Notes: generated by a model from the sequence alone, not told the origin. Shown: positions 46,288 to 54,878, counted from the stretch's first letter. The stretch is DNA of 64,000 nt from Lachnospiraceae bacterium (GCA_910574965.1 CAJTDB010000002.1:1-64000); one strand, 5' to 3'. Program-made: numbers and translations.

Positions 46288-47165
46288 ATGGGATCATTCA
46301 GGATCTCCTTCAGGCGCCGTTCATTTGGATGAAGCTTCTCATATTTCCGGTAGATTCTGGCGGTCAGGTACAGTCTGTCCCAATAGACCTCATAATAAAA
46401 TTGTTCATTCTTTTCCTTCCACACATTCCGGTCTTCCAGAAACTGCTTTAATGCAGAAAAGGACTCCTGCTGCGTCTCAAATAATTTTATATTATAAGAA
46501 GTACTCAGACTTCCTTCCCGATCTTCCCGATAGTAATACAAGGGTATATGAAGGATCCGATAGCGCCGGGAAACATGCCGGAAATATTCCAGATTAAACA
46601 GCAGGTCTTCCCCCAGACTGTTGCCCTCCGGAAAACAGATCCTGTTCTCCCTCAGGATTTTCGTCAGATACAGTTTATTAAAAGGAGAATTGATATAATA
46701 TCCACGGAACAGCTCCATAAAATTTTCGATGTCTGTCTCCTCTAATACGACACCTTCTCCGGTGTATTGGTTCTTTAAAAATTCCCCATCTGAGGCAACA
46801 TCACACAATAATGCCGTTTCCTCCTCTGCATACTCCATATACAGCTCCACCAACTGCGTATGCGCCTTATCATCCGAGTCCGCAAAGATCAGCCACTTCC
46901 CTTTCGCTTCCCTGATTCCGTGATTTCTCGCTGCGGATACACCTTGATTTTTCCTGTGCCAGACTTTGACTCTTGGATCTGTTCTCCCATAAGCATCGCA
47001 GATCTCTCCGCTTCGGTCTGTGGAGCCGTCATCGATCAGTAGGATCTCAATTTTCTGATAAGTCTGTCCGATCAGAGAATCCAGGCAGGCACTTAAATAG
47101 GATTCCACATTATAGACCGGCACTACGATGCTGACTAGTTCCTGTTGTTCTGTCTTCAAGGTCAT
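46188..47165 (-). CDS. Glycosyltransferase family 2
   Basis: A 325-residue GT2 enzyme with VSIVVPVYNVESYLSACLDS, LLIDDGSTDRSGEICD, GVSAARNHGI and IFADSDDKAH. The C-terminal third is a basic helical region. It is similar in layout to the gene at 45223, perhaps by duplication and divergence. Donor sugar unknown. It begins 10 bp after the stop of the MurJ-like flippase gene. Confidence 0.88.
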   Translation of the reverse strand: MTLKTEQQELVSIVVPVYNVESYLSACLDSLIGQTYQKIEILLIDDGSTDRSGEICDAYGRTDPRVKVWHRKNQGVSAARNHGIREAKGKWLIFADSDDKAHTQLVELYMEYAEEETALLCDVASDGEFLKNQYTGEGVVLEETDIENFMELFRGYYINSPFNKLYLTKILRENRICFPEGNSLGEDLLFNLEYFRHVSRRYRILHIPLYYYREDREGSLSTSYNIKLFETQQESFSALKQFLEDRNVWKEKNEQFYYEVYWDRLYLTARIYRKYEKLHPNERRLKEILNDPIWNDIWKECKRRKLTNWKRQIKAAILNLYRWTK

Positions 47166-47175
47166 ACCCCTTTCT

Positions 47176-48714
47176 CTATCTGTCTTTTTTCCAGACTGTC
47201 CGCATGACAGAAATGATCTCCATGGACAGTTCGTCCCTGCACAAAAGCATCAGCCCTGCATAGATCCCAAATTCCAAGCAGGCTGCGCTGACAAAGAAAA
47301 GAAAACCGTTGCTGATCGGATCCAGATGCAGCCATAGGGCGCAGACAGCCGTTGCCGTCACTGCGGAAAAGCCAATCCGGCAGACCGGCTTTCGAAATCT
47401 TCGCAGATGAAGTGATATTTTCGTCCGATGGAACACAAAGAGCAGAAGGACGCTGGCCAGAGAATCCGCAATCGCAGTAGCCAGTACCACTCCCCGAAGC
47501 CCCATAAATTTTGATAAAATAATCGACAGTATCAGATTCAGTCCTACCGTTCCAATCCCGATCTTCATAGGCAGTATTGTATCTTTCAAAGAATAGCACG
47601 CCCTGGACAAAAGAGAATGTGTACAGTACGCCATAAAACACAGCCCGTAGTACCGCAGCCCCTGTGCTGTCATCGCAACGGCTTTGGCAGAGAACGCCCC
47701 TCTTCCATAGGTGATCTGCACGATCAGTTCCGCGGATATCATTACAAACAAAGTAATCGGAATGCCAAACAGAAGACCGATATGAAGTCCTTTTTCCAGC
47801 TTTGCCCCGCCTTCCTCCATCCGCCCCTCTGCAAACGATTCCGCAAGCTCCGTATAAATGATCGTTGTCAGCGGAATCCCAATCAGATTCGATGCAAACT
47901 GATACAGCACCGCCGCATAGGATACGGCCGTCACTGCACCTGCATTCATAGCGGACAGAAGCGTCCGGTCCACCAGACTGTTCAGCTCATAAATAGCATT
48001 CCCAAAAAATATAGGAAATGCCTGTCCAAAAAGTTTTAAGATTCTCCGGTCACGAAACCCATATCGGAAGGTGAGCCGCCCGTACCGCCGGCTCTTCATC
48101 TGCAGAAACAGATATTGTACCACATAAGAGAACAGGACGGCTCCTGCCATAGCTTTCAGGCCGTACCGTTTTCCAAGAAAAAACACCACCGCCGCCAAAA
48201 TCATATTGTTGAGCATCGCGGCAAAGGACGAATAACCATATTCCTTCTCTGCATTCAGGAGACTTTGCAGAAGATGATTGGACATATACAGGCACATGCC
48301 CCATACCAGGATTCGAAAATATGTCGTGCTAAGGCGCACTTCTTCAGCCGTATATGTGGGCAGCAGGATCCGCAGAAACAGAGGAGCTGCCACATACAGA
48401 CAGATTGACAGGCCAAAAGCAACTGCAAAAATATCCGTGATCGTTCTGCTGGCAAAGGCCTTGGAGTCTTCCTGACTGATCTCCTTAATTCCAATATAAA
48501 AGGGCAGAAAGGATACTGCAACTGCCTCCGATATGGGAATCAGCATATTCTGCAGCAGTCCGTCCGCCACATAATATGCATCCGTCTGCAGCGTCGCACC
48601 GAAAGCCGATGCGATCACCATGGATTTTATAAAACCAAGTCCTTTATTCAGCAGAGACAGGCAAAACAACGTCACTGCAGATCCAAGGAGCCATTTCTTA
48701 CTGTTCTTTTCCAT
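47176..48714 (-). CDS. MurJ-like lipid flippase
   Basis: A 512-residue membrane protein with about 14 helices in the MVF/MurJ family. Visible features are GLGFIKSMVIASAFGATLQTDAY-type N-terminal residues and YGRGAFSAKAVAMTAQGLRYYG near residue 340, as in MurJ proteins. A chromosomal housekeeping MurJ usually sits outside polysaccharide clusters, so this copy more likely flips a lipid-linked repeat unit. A separate Wzx (39628) is present. Its start overlaps the Wzy-like gene by 17 nt. Confidence 0.85.
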   Translation of the reverse strand: MEKNSKKWLLGSAVTLFCLSLLNKGLGFIKSMVIASAFGATLQTDAYYVADGLLQNMLIPISEAVAVSFLPFYIGIKEISQEDSKAFASRTITDIFAVAFGLSICLYVAAPLFLRILLPTYTAEEVRLSTTYFRILVWGMCLYMSNHLLQSLLNAEKEYGYSSFAAMLNNMILAAVVFFLGKRYGLKAMAGAVLFSYVVQYLFLQMKSRRYGRLTFRYGFRDRRILKLFGQAFPIFFGNAIYELNSLVDRTLLSAMNAGAVTAVSYAAVLYQFASNLIGIPLTTIIYTELAESFAEGRMEEGGAKLEKGLHIGLLFGIPITLFVMISAELIVQITYGRGAFSAKAVAMTAQGLRYYGLCFMAYCTHSLLSRACYSLKDTILPMKIGIGTVGLNLILSIILSKFMGLRGVVLATAIADSLASVLLLFVFHRTKISLHLRRFRKPVCRIGFSAVTATAVCALWLHLDPISNGFLFFVSAACLEFGIYAGLMLLCRDELSMEIISVMRTVWKKDR

Positions 48715-49834
48715 CTTTTAATTTCCCAGTTCCCCGATTCCAGAAAGCCAATCCAAGCAGCACCGGAAGGAAGGCATACAAAAGATTCAGGTGCTCGCTT
48801 TCTGCCATACTGCGCAGCAGCAGAATCATAAAAAATAACAGAAATCTCTCATTCTGCTTCCGATAGCCATATAAAATTGTCCCGGCCATCAGAATCAGCG
48901 CAATCAATGCCATCACAATCCCCAGATGAAGAACCAGATATGCAAACATCATATCCAGATAATCATAGATGCCGGGATCGTAAGGACTCCCGAACCAGGA
49001 CAGCCCGTGAGCTTCCAAAAACATTCCCGGAAGCTGGAACCGGGCAATAAAAGACCCGGACAATGCCATAAGCTCCGGCTTTTTCCACCGATAAAGAGCG
49101 AGTGCAAAGACCGGCAGTATAAGATCCATACCCAATGCAAAGATGCAGCCCCAGGTCCAGATCACATATTCCTTCCACCGCTTCCCATACCGCTCCCAAA
49201 GTTTCGCAAATGCCTCCGCCAGCAGTACCGCAGCCATCAGAACCTCTGCTGTCCTGCTGTTTGCAGTCACATGGACAAATACCAGTATCCCCATGATTCC
49301 CGCATAATCAAACCACCGGAATCTTCGATGGCGAAGATACATCCATTCCATGCAAATCATCAGAAATGAAAGTCCCATTCCATTAGGGCCCTGCCAGCCA
49401 AAGAACATGCGTTCGATTCCCCGCATCGAAATCGTCTGGTTCGGACAGATTCCTAGAAGGGGAAACAAAATCAGAAACAGCGCAGATACGATGCGCCCTG
49501 CCAGATCTGCTGTCATGAGCCGGTCCAGCTTCAGATCCCTGCTGCAGCAGACTCCAAGCATAAAAAGCAGCGGCGTCTTATCTCCTGATGCCCGCCAGCT
49601 CAGAACCGCAAGGATACCAAAACCAAGGATCAGAAGCCAATCCTTCCAGTGATTTCCCTGAATACACAATTTGAAAAGCCCAAGACAGACAAACCCCCAG
49701 TACAAGATTAAATAGGGCTTTCCGCTCACATTTAACATAGCCCAGACTGTGCCATAAAGCTGAAATTCTATCACAAGCACATACAGCAGTATTTCATTGA
49801 CCAATTTCACGGTTTTCTCATTGAGTCTGTACAT
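48698..49834 (-). CDS. Wzy-like polysaccharide polymerase
   Basis: A 378-residue membrane protein with about ten helices and a large loop near residue 240-290. A GWQGPNGMGLSFLMICMEW segment and the overall pattern are like O-antigen polymerases, although sequence conservation in this class is too low for certainty. The start ATG at 49834 has AAAGGGA 7 nt upstream. It has its own candidate promoter at 49879-49907 and is followed by the flippase, as in many Wzx/Wzy systems. Confidence 0.7.
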   Translation of the reverse strand: MYRLNEKTVKLVNEILLYVLVIEFQLYGTVWAMLNVSGKPYLILYWGFVCLGLFKLCIQGNHWKDWLLILGFGILAVLSWRASGDKTPLLFMLGVCCSRDLKLDRLMTADLAGRIVSALFLILFPLLGICPNQTISMRGIERMFFGWQGPNGMGLSFLMICMEWMYLRHRRFRWFDYAGIMGILVFVHVTANSRTAEVLMAAVLLAEAFAKLWERYGKRWKEYVIWTWGCIFALGMDLILPVFALALYRWKKPELMALSGSFIARFQLPGMFLEAHGLSWFGSPYDPGIYDYLDMMFAYLVLHLGIVMALIALILMAGTILYGYRKQNERFLLFFMILLLRSMAESEHLNLLYAFLPVLLGLAFWNRGTGKLKDGKEQ

Positions 49835-49878
49835 GAGCTTTTCCCTTTCCAAATGTCCGGAAACTTTGTTTCTTCCTC

Positions 49879-49907
49879 ATTATATACACTCCGGCCGGTT
49901 CCTTCAA
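49879..49907 (-). promoter_or_regulatory. Candidate promoter upstream of the Wzy-like gene
   Basis: Minus-strand TTGAAG (49902-49907) and perfect TATAAT (49879-49884) with 17-bp spacing, in the 99-bp gap after the GT-C gene at 49934. It may be the main promoter of the polysaccharide cluster. Confidence 0.75.
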
Positions 49908-49933
49908 CTTTTTTCTTCTGAGAGGTTTCTGCT

Positions 49934-51616
49934 CTACCGTCTTAGCTGATAGATGCCAAAACCGGCCACCTTGTCCACTTCCGTAACGGCAACATCTTCA
50001 TACAGTTCCGTCAGAAGCTCCAGTCCCCGGTCAAAGCTGCAGATCAGATAAATATGGTCCCAGCCGTATAGAGCCTCCGGCACATCTGTAATACCCTGCT
50101 GTAAAAGTTTCTCCTCCCACACCGGACTGAAACTGATCCAGTCTCCCAGAGAAATATAGTTCATTCCAAAAGGCTCGGACCGCCAGAAATCCACATTCCA
50201 GGATCCCATCGCCATGGAGACTACATCATTAAAATAAAAATTTTCCGGATGGGCTGTACAGTAAGCCTTCAGTTCCTCCACGGCCTCATTCCTTTGATAC
50301 ATCTCCACATTTTCCCGTCGAACGGTCCGGATCTGAAATACAGATGCTCCCAGAAGCAGGATACACAGCGCCGCCGCCCCTGCTCTTCGTTTTCTTTCCG
50401 AAAGCTCCGCTTCTGCCAGCCGCTCCATGCACAAAAGAAGCACAGACACAATCAGCATAAGATTCATGCAGATTTCCACCCGAAGGGGCACCCGCCCGCG
50501 GTAGATCAGATACATCCACAAAGCAAACTGGGAACCGAATACACAGAGGACTTTCAGACTTTGTTTCCACTCTTTCTTCCAAGCATACCACAGGATAAAT
50601 GCTCCGTACCCGAACAAAGCAAGCAGATGACCATAACCGTACTCACCGCCTATGACATTTTTCACATAGGTCTTACCGGCGGCCCAAAGCCTGGCTGCCG
50701 GATCTCTCCTCTCCTTCACTATGGCTTTGCGGACCTCCAAATAGTCATCAAAAAATTCCCGGTTGATCTCCTCGTCTGCTGTATAATTATAATAGTACAG
50801 ATTTTTAGCCCGGACTTTCGTCCAGATCCCCACCTGGTTATACATCTCTGTATCATCCTCATAACGGGGGAACATATAGTCATCATAGTCAAAAATCACG
50901 GTACAGGTGTCGTTGTAATGATTATATGCTTTCCATCCTTCGCTGCGGTACCCGATCATGAATCCGGACAGATGGAGCAAAAGCGCCCCGGCCGCTATGA
51001 ACGGCACTAGCAGATGCCCCGGATTTTTCTCTTTTCTCTCCAGATCTTTCCAAAAACGGAAGATCCAGAACACACCGCACACCGGAAGAATCATATAGTA
51101 GACCGGCGAACGTGCTTCCGCGGTCAGAAAGCATAACAGGAACAAAATGCCAAGCGTCACCGGCCGAAACTCTTCTGATGTCATATACCAGAACAGTACC
51201 GTTACCGCCAGAACGGCCGCCGTAGTCGTAAAGGTCATCTGGGCCGCTGTACGGACTCCTAAGACCATACACCACAAAAACATCAGCACCCACATCCATA
51301 TTTTCTGTACAAAGCTTTCCTGCCGCTTCAAAAGCCGGTACAGAATCAGCCCCGCGCAAACAGCCTGCAGCGTCAAAAATCCCAAAGCATACCAGTCCAT
51401 CTGAGGCAGAAGCCGATACAGCCCTGCCAGCAGGCAGGAATACCAGTAGCCGATAAAGATCGTATGTCCGTCCGGCGTCCCAAGGTACTGTCCGGACACC
51501 ACTTCCATCATCGTACGGTCATCCAAAATTCCATAGACAAAAGGCACCAGATTCCACAAAACAATCATATATATGAGAGGACATAACACCGCCCAGATCA
51601 GATTTTTCTTTTCCAT
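49934..51616 (-). CDS. Polytopic membrane protein, GT-C-like
   Basis: A 560-residue protein with about 11 helices and an extracytoplasmic C-terminal part of about 120 residues. The first loop (YGILDDRTMMEVVSGQYLG) has the paired aspartates expected at a GT-C active site. It is the first gene of the minus-strand cluster, read from a promoter at 51657-51685. Its relatives in such loci are usually uncharacterised; extracellular sugar transfer is the best guess. The gene is separated from the next by the longest gap in the cluster and another promoter. Confidence 0.65.
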   Translation of the reverse strand: MEKKNLIWAVLCPLIYMIVLWNLVPFVYGILDDRTMMEVVSGQYLGTPDGHTIFIGYWYSCLLAGLYRLLPQMDWYALGFLTLQAVCAGLILYRLLKRQESFVQKIWMWVLMFLWCMVLGVRTAAQMTFTTTAAVLAVTVLFWYMTSEEFRPVTLGILFLLCFLTAEARSPVYYMILPVCGVFWIFRFWKDLERKEKNPGHLLVPFIAAGALLLHLSGFMIGYRSEGWKAYNHYNDTCTVIFDYDDYMFPRYEDDTEMYNQVGIWTKVRAKNLYYYNYTADEEINREFFDDYLEVRKAIVKERRDPAARLWAAGKTYVKNVIGGEYGYGHLLALFGYGAFILWYAWKKEWKQSLKVLCVFGSQFALWMYLIYRGRVPLRVEICMNLMLIVSVLLLCMERLAEAELSERKRRAGAAALCILLLGASVFQIRTVRRENVEMYQRNEAVEELKAYCTAHPENFYFNDVVSMAMGSWNVDFWRSEPFGMNYISLGDWISFSPVWEEKLLQQGITDVPEALYGWDHIYLICSFDRGLELLTELYEDVAVTEVDKVAGFGIYQLRR

Positions 51617-51656
51617 TCATTTCTCCTTTTTCCGGTTCTTTCCGTATTATCCCAGT

Positions 51657-51685
51657 ATTATAATCTATTTTTTACCGCTTGTCAC
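51657..51685 (-). promoter_or_regulatory. Promoter at the head of the polysaccharide cluster
   Basis: Minus-strand GTGACA (51680-51685) and perfect TATAAT (51657-51662) with 17-bp spacing, about 40 bp upstream of the first gene. The leader is short, and I see no obvious antitermination element in it. Confidence 0.75.
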
Positions 51686-51717
51686 CATTCAATTCTTAAA
51701 TCATAGCCCTAAAAGCC

Positions 51718-51746
51718 TTGCTTCCGGCTGCATTTTAGTGTAAACT
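51718..51746 (+). promoter_or_regulatory. Candidate promoter of the divergent fdtBA unit
   Basis: TTGCTT (51718-51723) and TAAACT (51741-51746) with 17-bp spacing. It starts about 33 bp from the opposing promoter, so a shared regulator could control both. Confidence 0.6.
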
Positions 51747-51779
51747 GTATGGAAACTGAACATGCAGGAAAGGAAACGA

Positions 51780-52748
51780 ATGAACAAAATATCGATAATT
51801 GTTCCTGTTTATTACAGCGAAGATACACTGATGCTGTTGTATCAGGATATGAAGGAGAAAATACTGGATCAGCTCGAAGACTATGAGATTGTCTTTGTGG
51901 ACGATGGTTCCGGAGACAGCTCCTGGTCCATTATGCAGCAGATCCGGGCACTGGATGACCATGTTGTGCTCGTCCGGCTGTCCAGAAACTTCGGAGAACA
52001 TGCGGCACTTCTGGCCGGTCTGTCCTGCTGCACCGGAGACTGCGCCGTTACCAAGCAGGCGGATCTGCAGGAAGATTCCGAATTGATCCTCCGCCTGTAT
52101 GACAGTTGGAAGCAGGGCAATAAAGTTGTGCTCGCCGTCCGGGAAGACCGGGACGACAACCGGTTTTATAAATGGTTCGCAAACCTGTACTATATCATAG
52201 TAAGAAAATTCATTATGTCTTCCATGCCTGAAGGCGGATTTGACTGCTATCTGCTGGACCGGAAAGCCATCGATGTACTGCTTCTTCTGGACGAAAAAAA
52301 TTCTTCCCTGTCCCTTCAGGTATTGTGGATGGGATTCCAGACTGACAAGGTCTACTTCCACCGGAGGGCAAGAGAAGCCGGACAGTCCCGGTGGACCATG
52401 AGCAAAAAGATCAAGCTGATTATGGATTCCATGATGAGTTTCTCCTATTTTCCCATCCGGTTCATGACTGTACTGGGCGGGCTGGTGTCTCTGATGGCCT
52501 TTGTTATGGGAATTTACATCGTCTCCAGCAAACTGATCGTAGGAGAAGAGGTCCTTGGCTGGACCTCTCTTATGGCTGTCCTTTTGTTTTCTACCGGATT
52601 GATCCTTCTGATGCTCGGCGTACTTGGAGAATACATCTGGCGGGCATTAGACGCTGCCAGAAACCGTCCTCCATTTCTCATCGACACCATACAAATGCCT
52701 GCATCCGAGAAACATAAAGAGAAAAATACAGGAGCTGAAAAATCATGA
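51780..52748 (+). CDS. GtrB/DPM1-like membrane glycosyltransferase
   Basis: A 322-residue GT2 enzyme with ISIIVPVYYSEDTL, IVFVDDGSGDSSW, DLQEDSELI and, at the C-terminus, two membrane helices (about 225-250 and 265-290). This is the plan of polyprenol-phosphate sugar synthases (GtrB, DPM1), which load a sugar onto a lipid carrier for GT-C enzymes acting outside. Several GT-C candidates are present in the window. The ATG at 51780 was chosen for AAAGGA 5 nt upstream. Its stop overlaps the next start by 4 nt. Confidence 0.88.
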   Translation: MNKISIIVPVYYSEDTLMLLYQDMKEKILDQLEDYEIVFVDDGSGDSSWSIMQQIRALDDHVVLVRLSRNFGEHAALLAGLSCCTGDCAVTKQADLQEDSELILRLYDSWKQGNKVVLAVREDRDDNRFYKWFANLYYIIVRKFIMSSMPEGGFDCYLLDRKAIDVLLLLDEKNSSLSLQVLWMGFQTDKVYFHRRAREAGQSRWTMSKKIKLIMDSMMSFSYFPIRFMTVLGGLVSLMAFVMGIYIVSSKLIVGEEVLGWTSLMAVLLFSTGLILLMLGVLGEYIWRALDAARNRPPFLIDTIQMPASEKHKEKNTGAEKS

Positions 52749-53839
52749 AAATTATGCCGAACCGGATGGACCGGGGATTCCAGATGTATCAGCAGGAATT
52801 TGAAGAAAAAGCGCTGGAAGTGCTGCGCTCCGGCTGGTATGTTCTCGGAAAAGAAGTCTCTGCATTTGAAGAAGAGTTCGCCGCCTACACCGGCGCCGCC
52901 CACTGCGTAGGGCTTGCCAGCGGATTAGATGCGCTCTGGCTTGCCTTCCGCATTCTTGGAATCGGGAAAGGTGACGAAGTCATTGTTCCAGGCAACACGT
53001 ACATCGCAAGCGTTATGGGCATTACGATCAATGGTGCCACTCCTGTCTTTGTGGAACCGGATGAGTATTTCAGTCTGGATGCCGACCGCATTGAGGAAAA
53101 GATCACCAGCCGCACCAAAGCTATTCTGGCTGTCCATCTGTACGGCATTCCCTGCCGGATGGATCAAATCGTCGATCTTTGCCGAAAGTACCGGCTGCGT
53201 CTTGTAGAAGACTGTGCCCAGTCACACGGCGCCCGCTACAAAGGACAGATGACGGGAACTTTCGGAGACGTTGGATGCTTTTCCTTCTATCCGTCCAAAA
53301 ACCTTGGTGCTTTTGGAGACGGCGGTGCCGTCACCGTGAAAGATCAGGCACTGGCGGATGCCTTCCGGATGTACCGGAATTATGGAAGCGAAAAACGGTA
53401 TTATAATAAGGTAGTCGGAGCAAATTCCAGATTAGATGAGCTTCAGGCCGGTCTTCTGCGTGTGCGTTTAAAACACATGGAGGAGATTACCAAAGAGCGG
53501 CAGGAGATCGCGGCTTATTATTCCGCACATTTGAACAACCCTCTCCTGAAGCTTCCAGTGGCCAGAAATGATACAACCTGCGTATGGCATCAATACGTAG
53601 TCCGCTGTGAAGAAAGGGACCGCCTGATGGACTTTTTGTCCAGCCGGAACATTGGAACGATCATCCACTACCCCATTCCGCCCCACCTCTCGGAAGCCTA
53701 TCAATATCTGGGCTACCAGAAGAACAGCCTTCCCATTACGGAACATCTGGCGGATACGGTGCTTTCCCTTCCCATTTATAATGGAATCACAGAAGAGGAA
53801 ATGGAACAGGTGGTCCATGGAATCAACCATTTTCAATAA
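52745..53839 (+). CDS. fdtB: FdtB/QdtB-like dTDP-3-amino-sugar aminotransferase
   Basis: A 364-residue PLP aminotransferase of the DegT family with K185 in FYPSKNLGAFGDGGAV, the form seen in FdtB and QdtB, which aminate C3 of dTDP-3-keto-6-deoxy-hexoses. The FdtA-like isomerase encoded 36 bp downstream would supply that substrate from dTDP-4-keto-6-deoxyglucose. RmlA and RmlB are not in the window. The gene is coupled (ATGA) to the upstream glycosyltransferase. The free 3-amine product would need an acyltransferase not seen here. Confidence 0.87.
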   Translation: MKIMPNRMDRGFQMYQQEFEEKALEVLRSGWYVLGKEVSAFEEEFAAYTGAAHCVGLASGLDALWLAFRILGIGKGDEVIVPGNTYIASVMGITINGATPVFVEPDEYFSLDADRIEEKITSRTKAILAVHLYGIPCRMDQIVDLCRKYRLRLVEDCAQSHGARYKGQMTGTFGDVGCFSFYPSKNLGAFGDGGAVTVKDQALADAFRMYRNYGSEKRYYNKVVGANSRLDELQAGLLRVRLKHMEEITKERQEIAAYYSAHLNNPLLKLPVARNDTTCVWHQYVVRCEERDRLMDFLSSRNIGTIIHYPIPPHLSEAYQYLGYQKNSLPITEHLADTVLSLPIYNGITEEEMEQVVHGINHFQ

Positions 53840-53874
53840 CCTATTTAAGAAAGAAAAAGAGAGGATCTTGAGAC

Positions 53875-54279
53875 GTGTTAAAAGATAAGTGCCCGATCCT
53901 TCAGTTTGCAGATCTGGGCGATGAACGTGGAAAGCTGGTCGTCATCGAAGGAGCACGAAACATCCCTTTTCAGATTAAAAGAGTATTTTATATCTACGGC
54001 TCTGACGATACCGTCGTCCGCGGGCAGCATGCCAACCGGGAATCGGAATTTGTGCTCATCAATGTAGCCGGAGAAAGCAAAGTCCGCATTACCGACGGAA
54101 AAGAAGAATTTATCGTGGAACTGAACCGCCCCATGATGGGTGTATACATTCCCCGAATGATCTGGAAAGACATGTATGATTTTTCTGCCGATTCCGTACT
54201 TTTGGTTCTTGCCAGCACCTATTATGACGACAGCGAATATATACGAAATTTTGAAGATTATCTGACAGAATGCTGCTGA
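53875..54279 (+). CDS. fdtA: FdtA/QdtA-like dTDP-4-keto-6-deoxyglucose 3,4-ketoisomerase
   Basis: A 134-residue cupin of the WxcM-like/FdtA family. The active-site stretch reads VVRGQHANRESEFVL: H52 is kept, but the second histidine of the usual HAH triplet is N54 here. It moves the keto group from C4 to C3, feeding the FdtB-like aminotransferase. Whether the product is galacto (FdtA) or gluco (QdtA) cannot be told. A GTG start at 53875 is used, with GAGAGG about 10 nt upstream; the start is less certain than the product. Confidence 0.87.
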   Translation: MLKDKCPILQFADLGDERGKLVVIEGARNIPFQIKRVFYIYGSDDTVVRGQHANRESEFVLINVAGESKVRITDGKEEFIVELNRPMMGVYIPRMIWKDMYDFSADSVLLVLASTYYDDSEYIRNFEDYLTECC

Positions 54280-54286
54280 CAGAAAA

Positions 54287-54310
54287 AGACAGCCCCCTTA
54301 AGGGCTGTCT
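54287..54310 (-). terminator. Terminator after tRNA-Leu
   Basis: A 9-bp stem (AGACAGCCC, 54287-54295 with 54302-54310) is followed on the minus strand by TTTTTC. In the plus direction it lacks a T-run, so it mainly serves the tRNA gene, although its stem could also slow transcription leaving fdtA. Confidence 0.85.
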
Positions 54311-54321
54311 CTCAGGATTCA

Positions 54322-54406
54322 TGCGGAAGAAGGGACTTGAACCCTCACGAGCGTAGCGCTCACAAGAACCTGAATCTTGCTCGTCTGCCAATTCCGACAC
54401 TTCCGC
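54322..54406 (-). tRNA. tRNA-Leu (anticodon CAG)
   Basis: The 85-nt minus-strand sequence folds as a class II tRNA: acceptor GCGGAAG/CTTCCGC with discriminator A, D-arm with AATTGGCAGAC, anticodon stem CAAGA/TCTTG around loop TTCAGGT (anticodon CAG), a long variable arm (GAGCGCTACGCTC), and a GGTTCAAGTCC T-arm. CCA is not encoded. Confidence 0.96.
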
Positions 54407-54424
54407 ATTTGCATTCCGACTGTT

Positions 54425-54453
54425 ATCATACAACATTTTGACAAAAAAGTCAA
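54425..54453 (-). promoter_or_regulatory. Promoter of tRNA-Leu
   Basis: Minus-strand TTGACT (54448-54453) and TATGAT (54425-54430) with 17-bp spacing, about 19 bp upstream of the tRNA. It overlaps an opposing promoter for the XRE regulator. Confidence 0.8.
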
Positions 54454-54466
54454 ATATTTTTATAAA
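54438..54466 (+). promoter_or_regulatory. Promoter of the XRE regulator
   Basis: Plus-strand TTGACA (54438-54443) and TATAAA (54461-54466) with 17-bp spacing, interleaved with the tRNA-Leu promoter on the other strand. Confidence 0.75.
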
Positions 54467-54557
54467 GTATCTTAAAAAAAAGCTCTCCGTAGATTCTAAT
54501 TATGGACCATTTTAAAGTATTATGGAATAAAGAACCCAGTCTGAAAGGAAGGTAAAA

Positions 54558-54878
54558 ATGGACTATCACGCATTAGGAAAAAGGATTCGAGAAGAACGTC
54601 TAAGGCTGAATCTGACCCAGGAAAAGTTAGCGGAAGAGGTCGGGGTATCCACTGCCTACATTGGTCAGATTGAGCGAGGTGAGAGGAGTCTGACTCTGGA
54701 CAAGCTGGTGAAGGTGGTAAACCGTCTGGGAGTTACCGTAGATTTCCTTCTGGCTGATTACGTTATCGCAACGGATGATACCAGCATTAACCTTTTAGTC
54801 CAGCTTATGCATGGACGCACACCTGAAGAGAAGACCCTTGCGATCAATTTGCTGAAAGTATTATTTGCAGACAAATAG
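54558..54878 (+). CDS. XRE-family transcriptional regulator
   Basis: A 106-residue DNA-binding protein. Residues 5-65 form a Cro/CI helix-turn-helix (LGKRIREERLRLNLTQEKLAEEVGVS, recognition helix near TAYIGQIERGERSL). The last 40 residues are a helical tail, possibly for dimerisation. Small XRE proteins of this form in clostridia are stand-alone regulators; the target is unknown. It is convergent with the prepilin peptidase gene and starts after AAAGGAAGG. Confidence 0.9.
   Translation: MDYHALGKRIREERLRLNLTQEKLAEEVGVSTAYIGQIERGERSLTLDKLVKVVNRLGVTVDFLLADYVIATDDTSINLLVQLMHGRTPEEKTLAINLLKVLFADK

Noticed and set aside
54322-54406. tRNA-Leu as an integration site for a mobile island
   Set aside because: No integrase, direct repeat of the tRNA 3' end or other element boundary is visible nearby.
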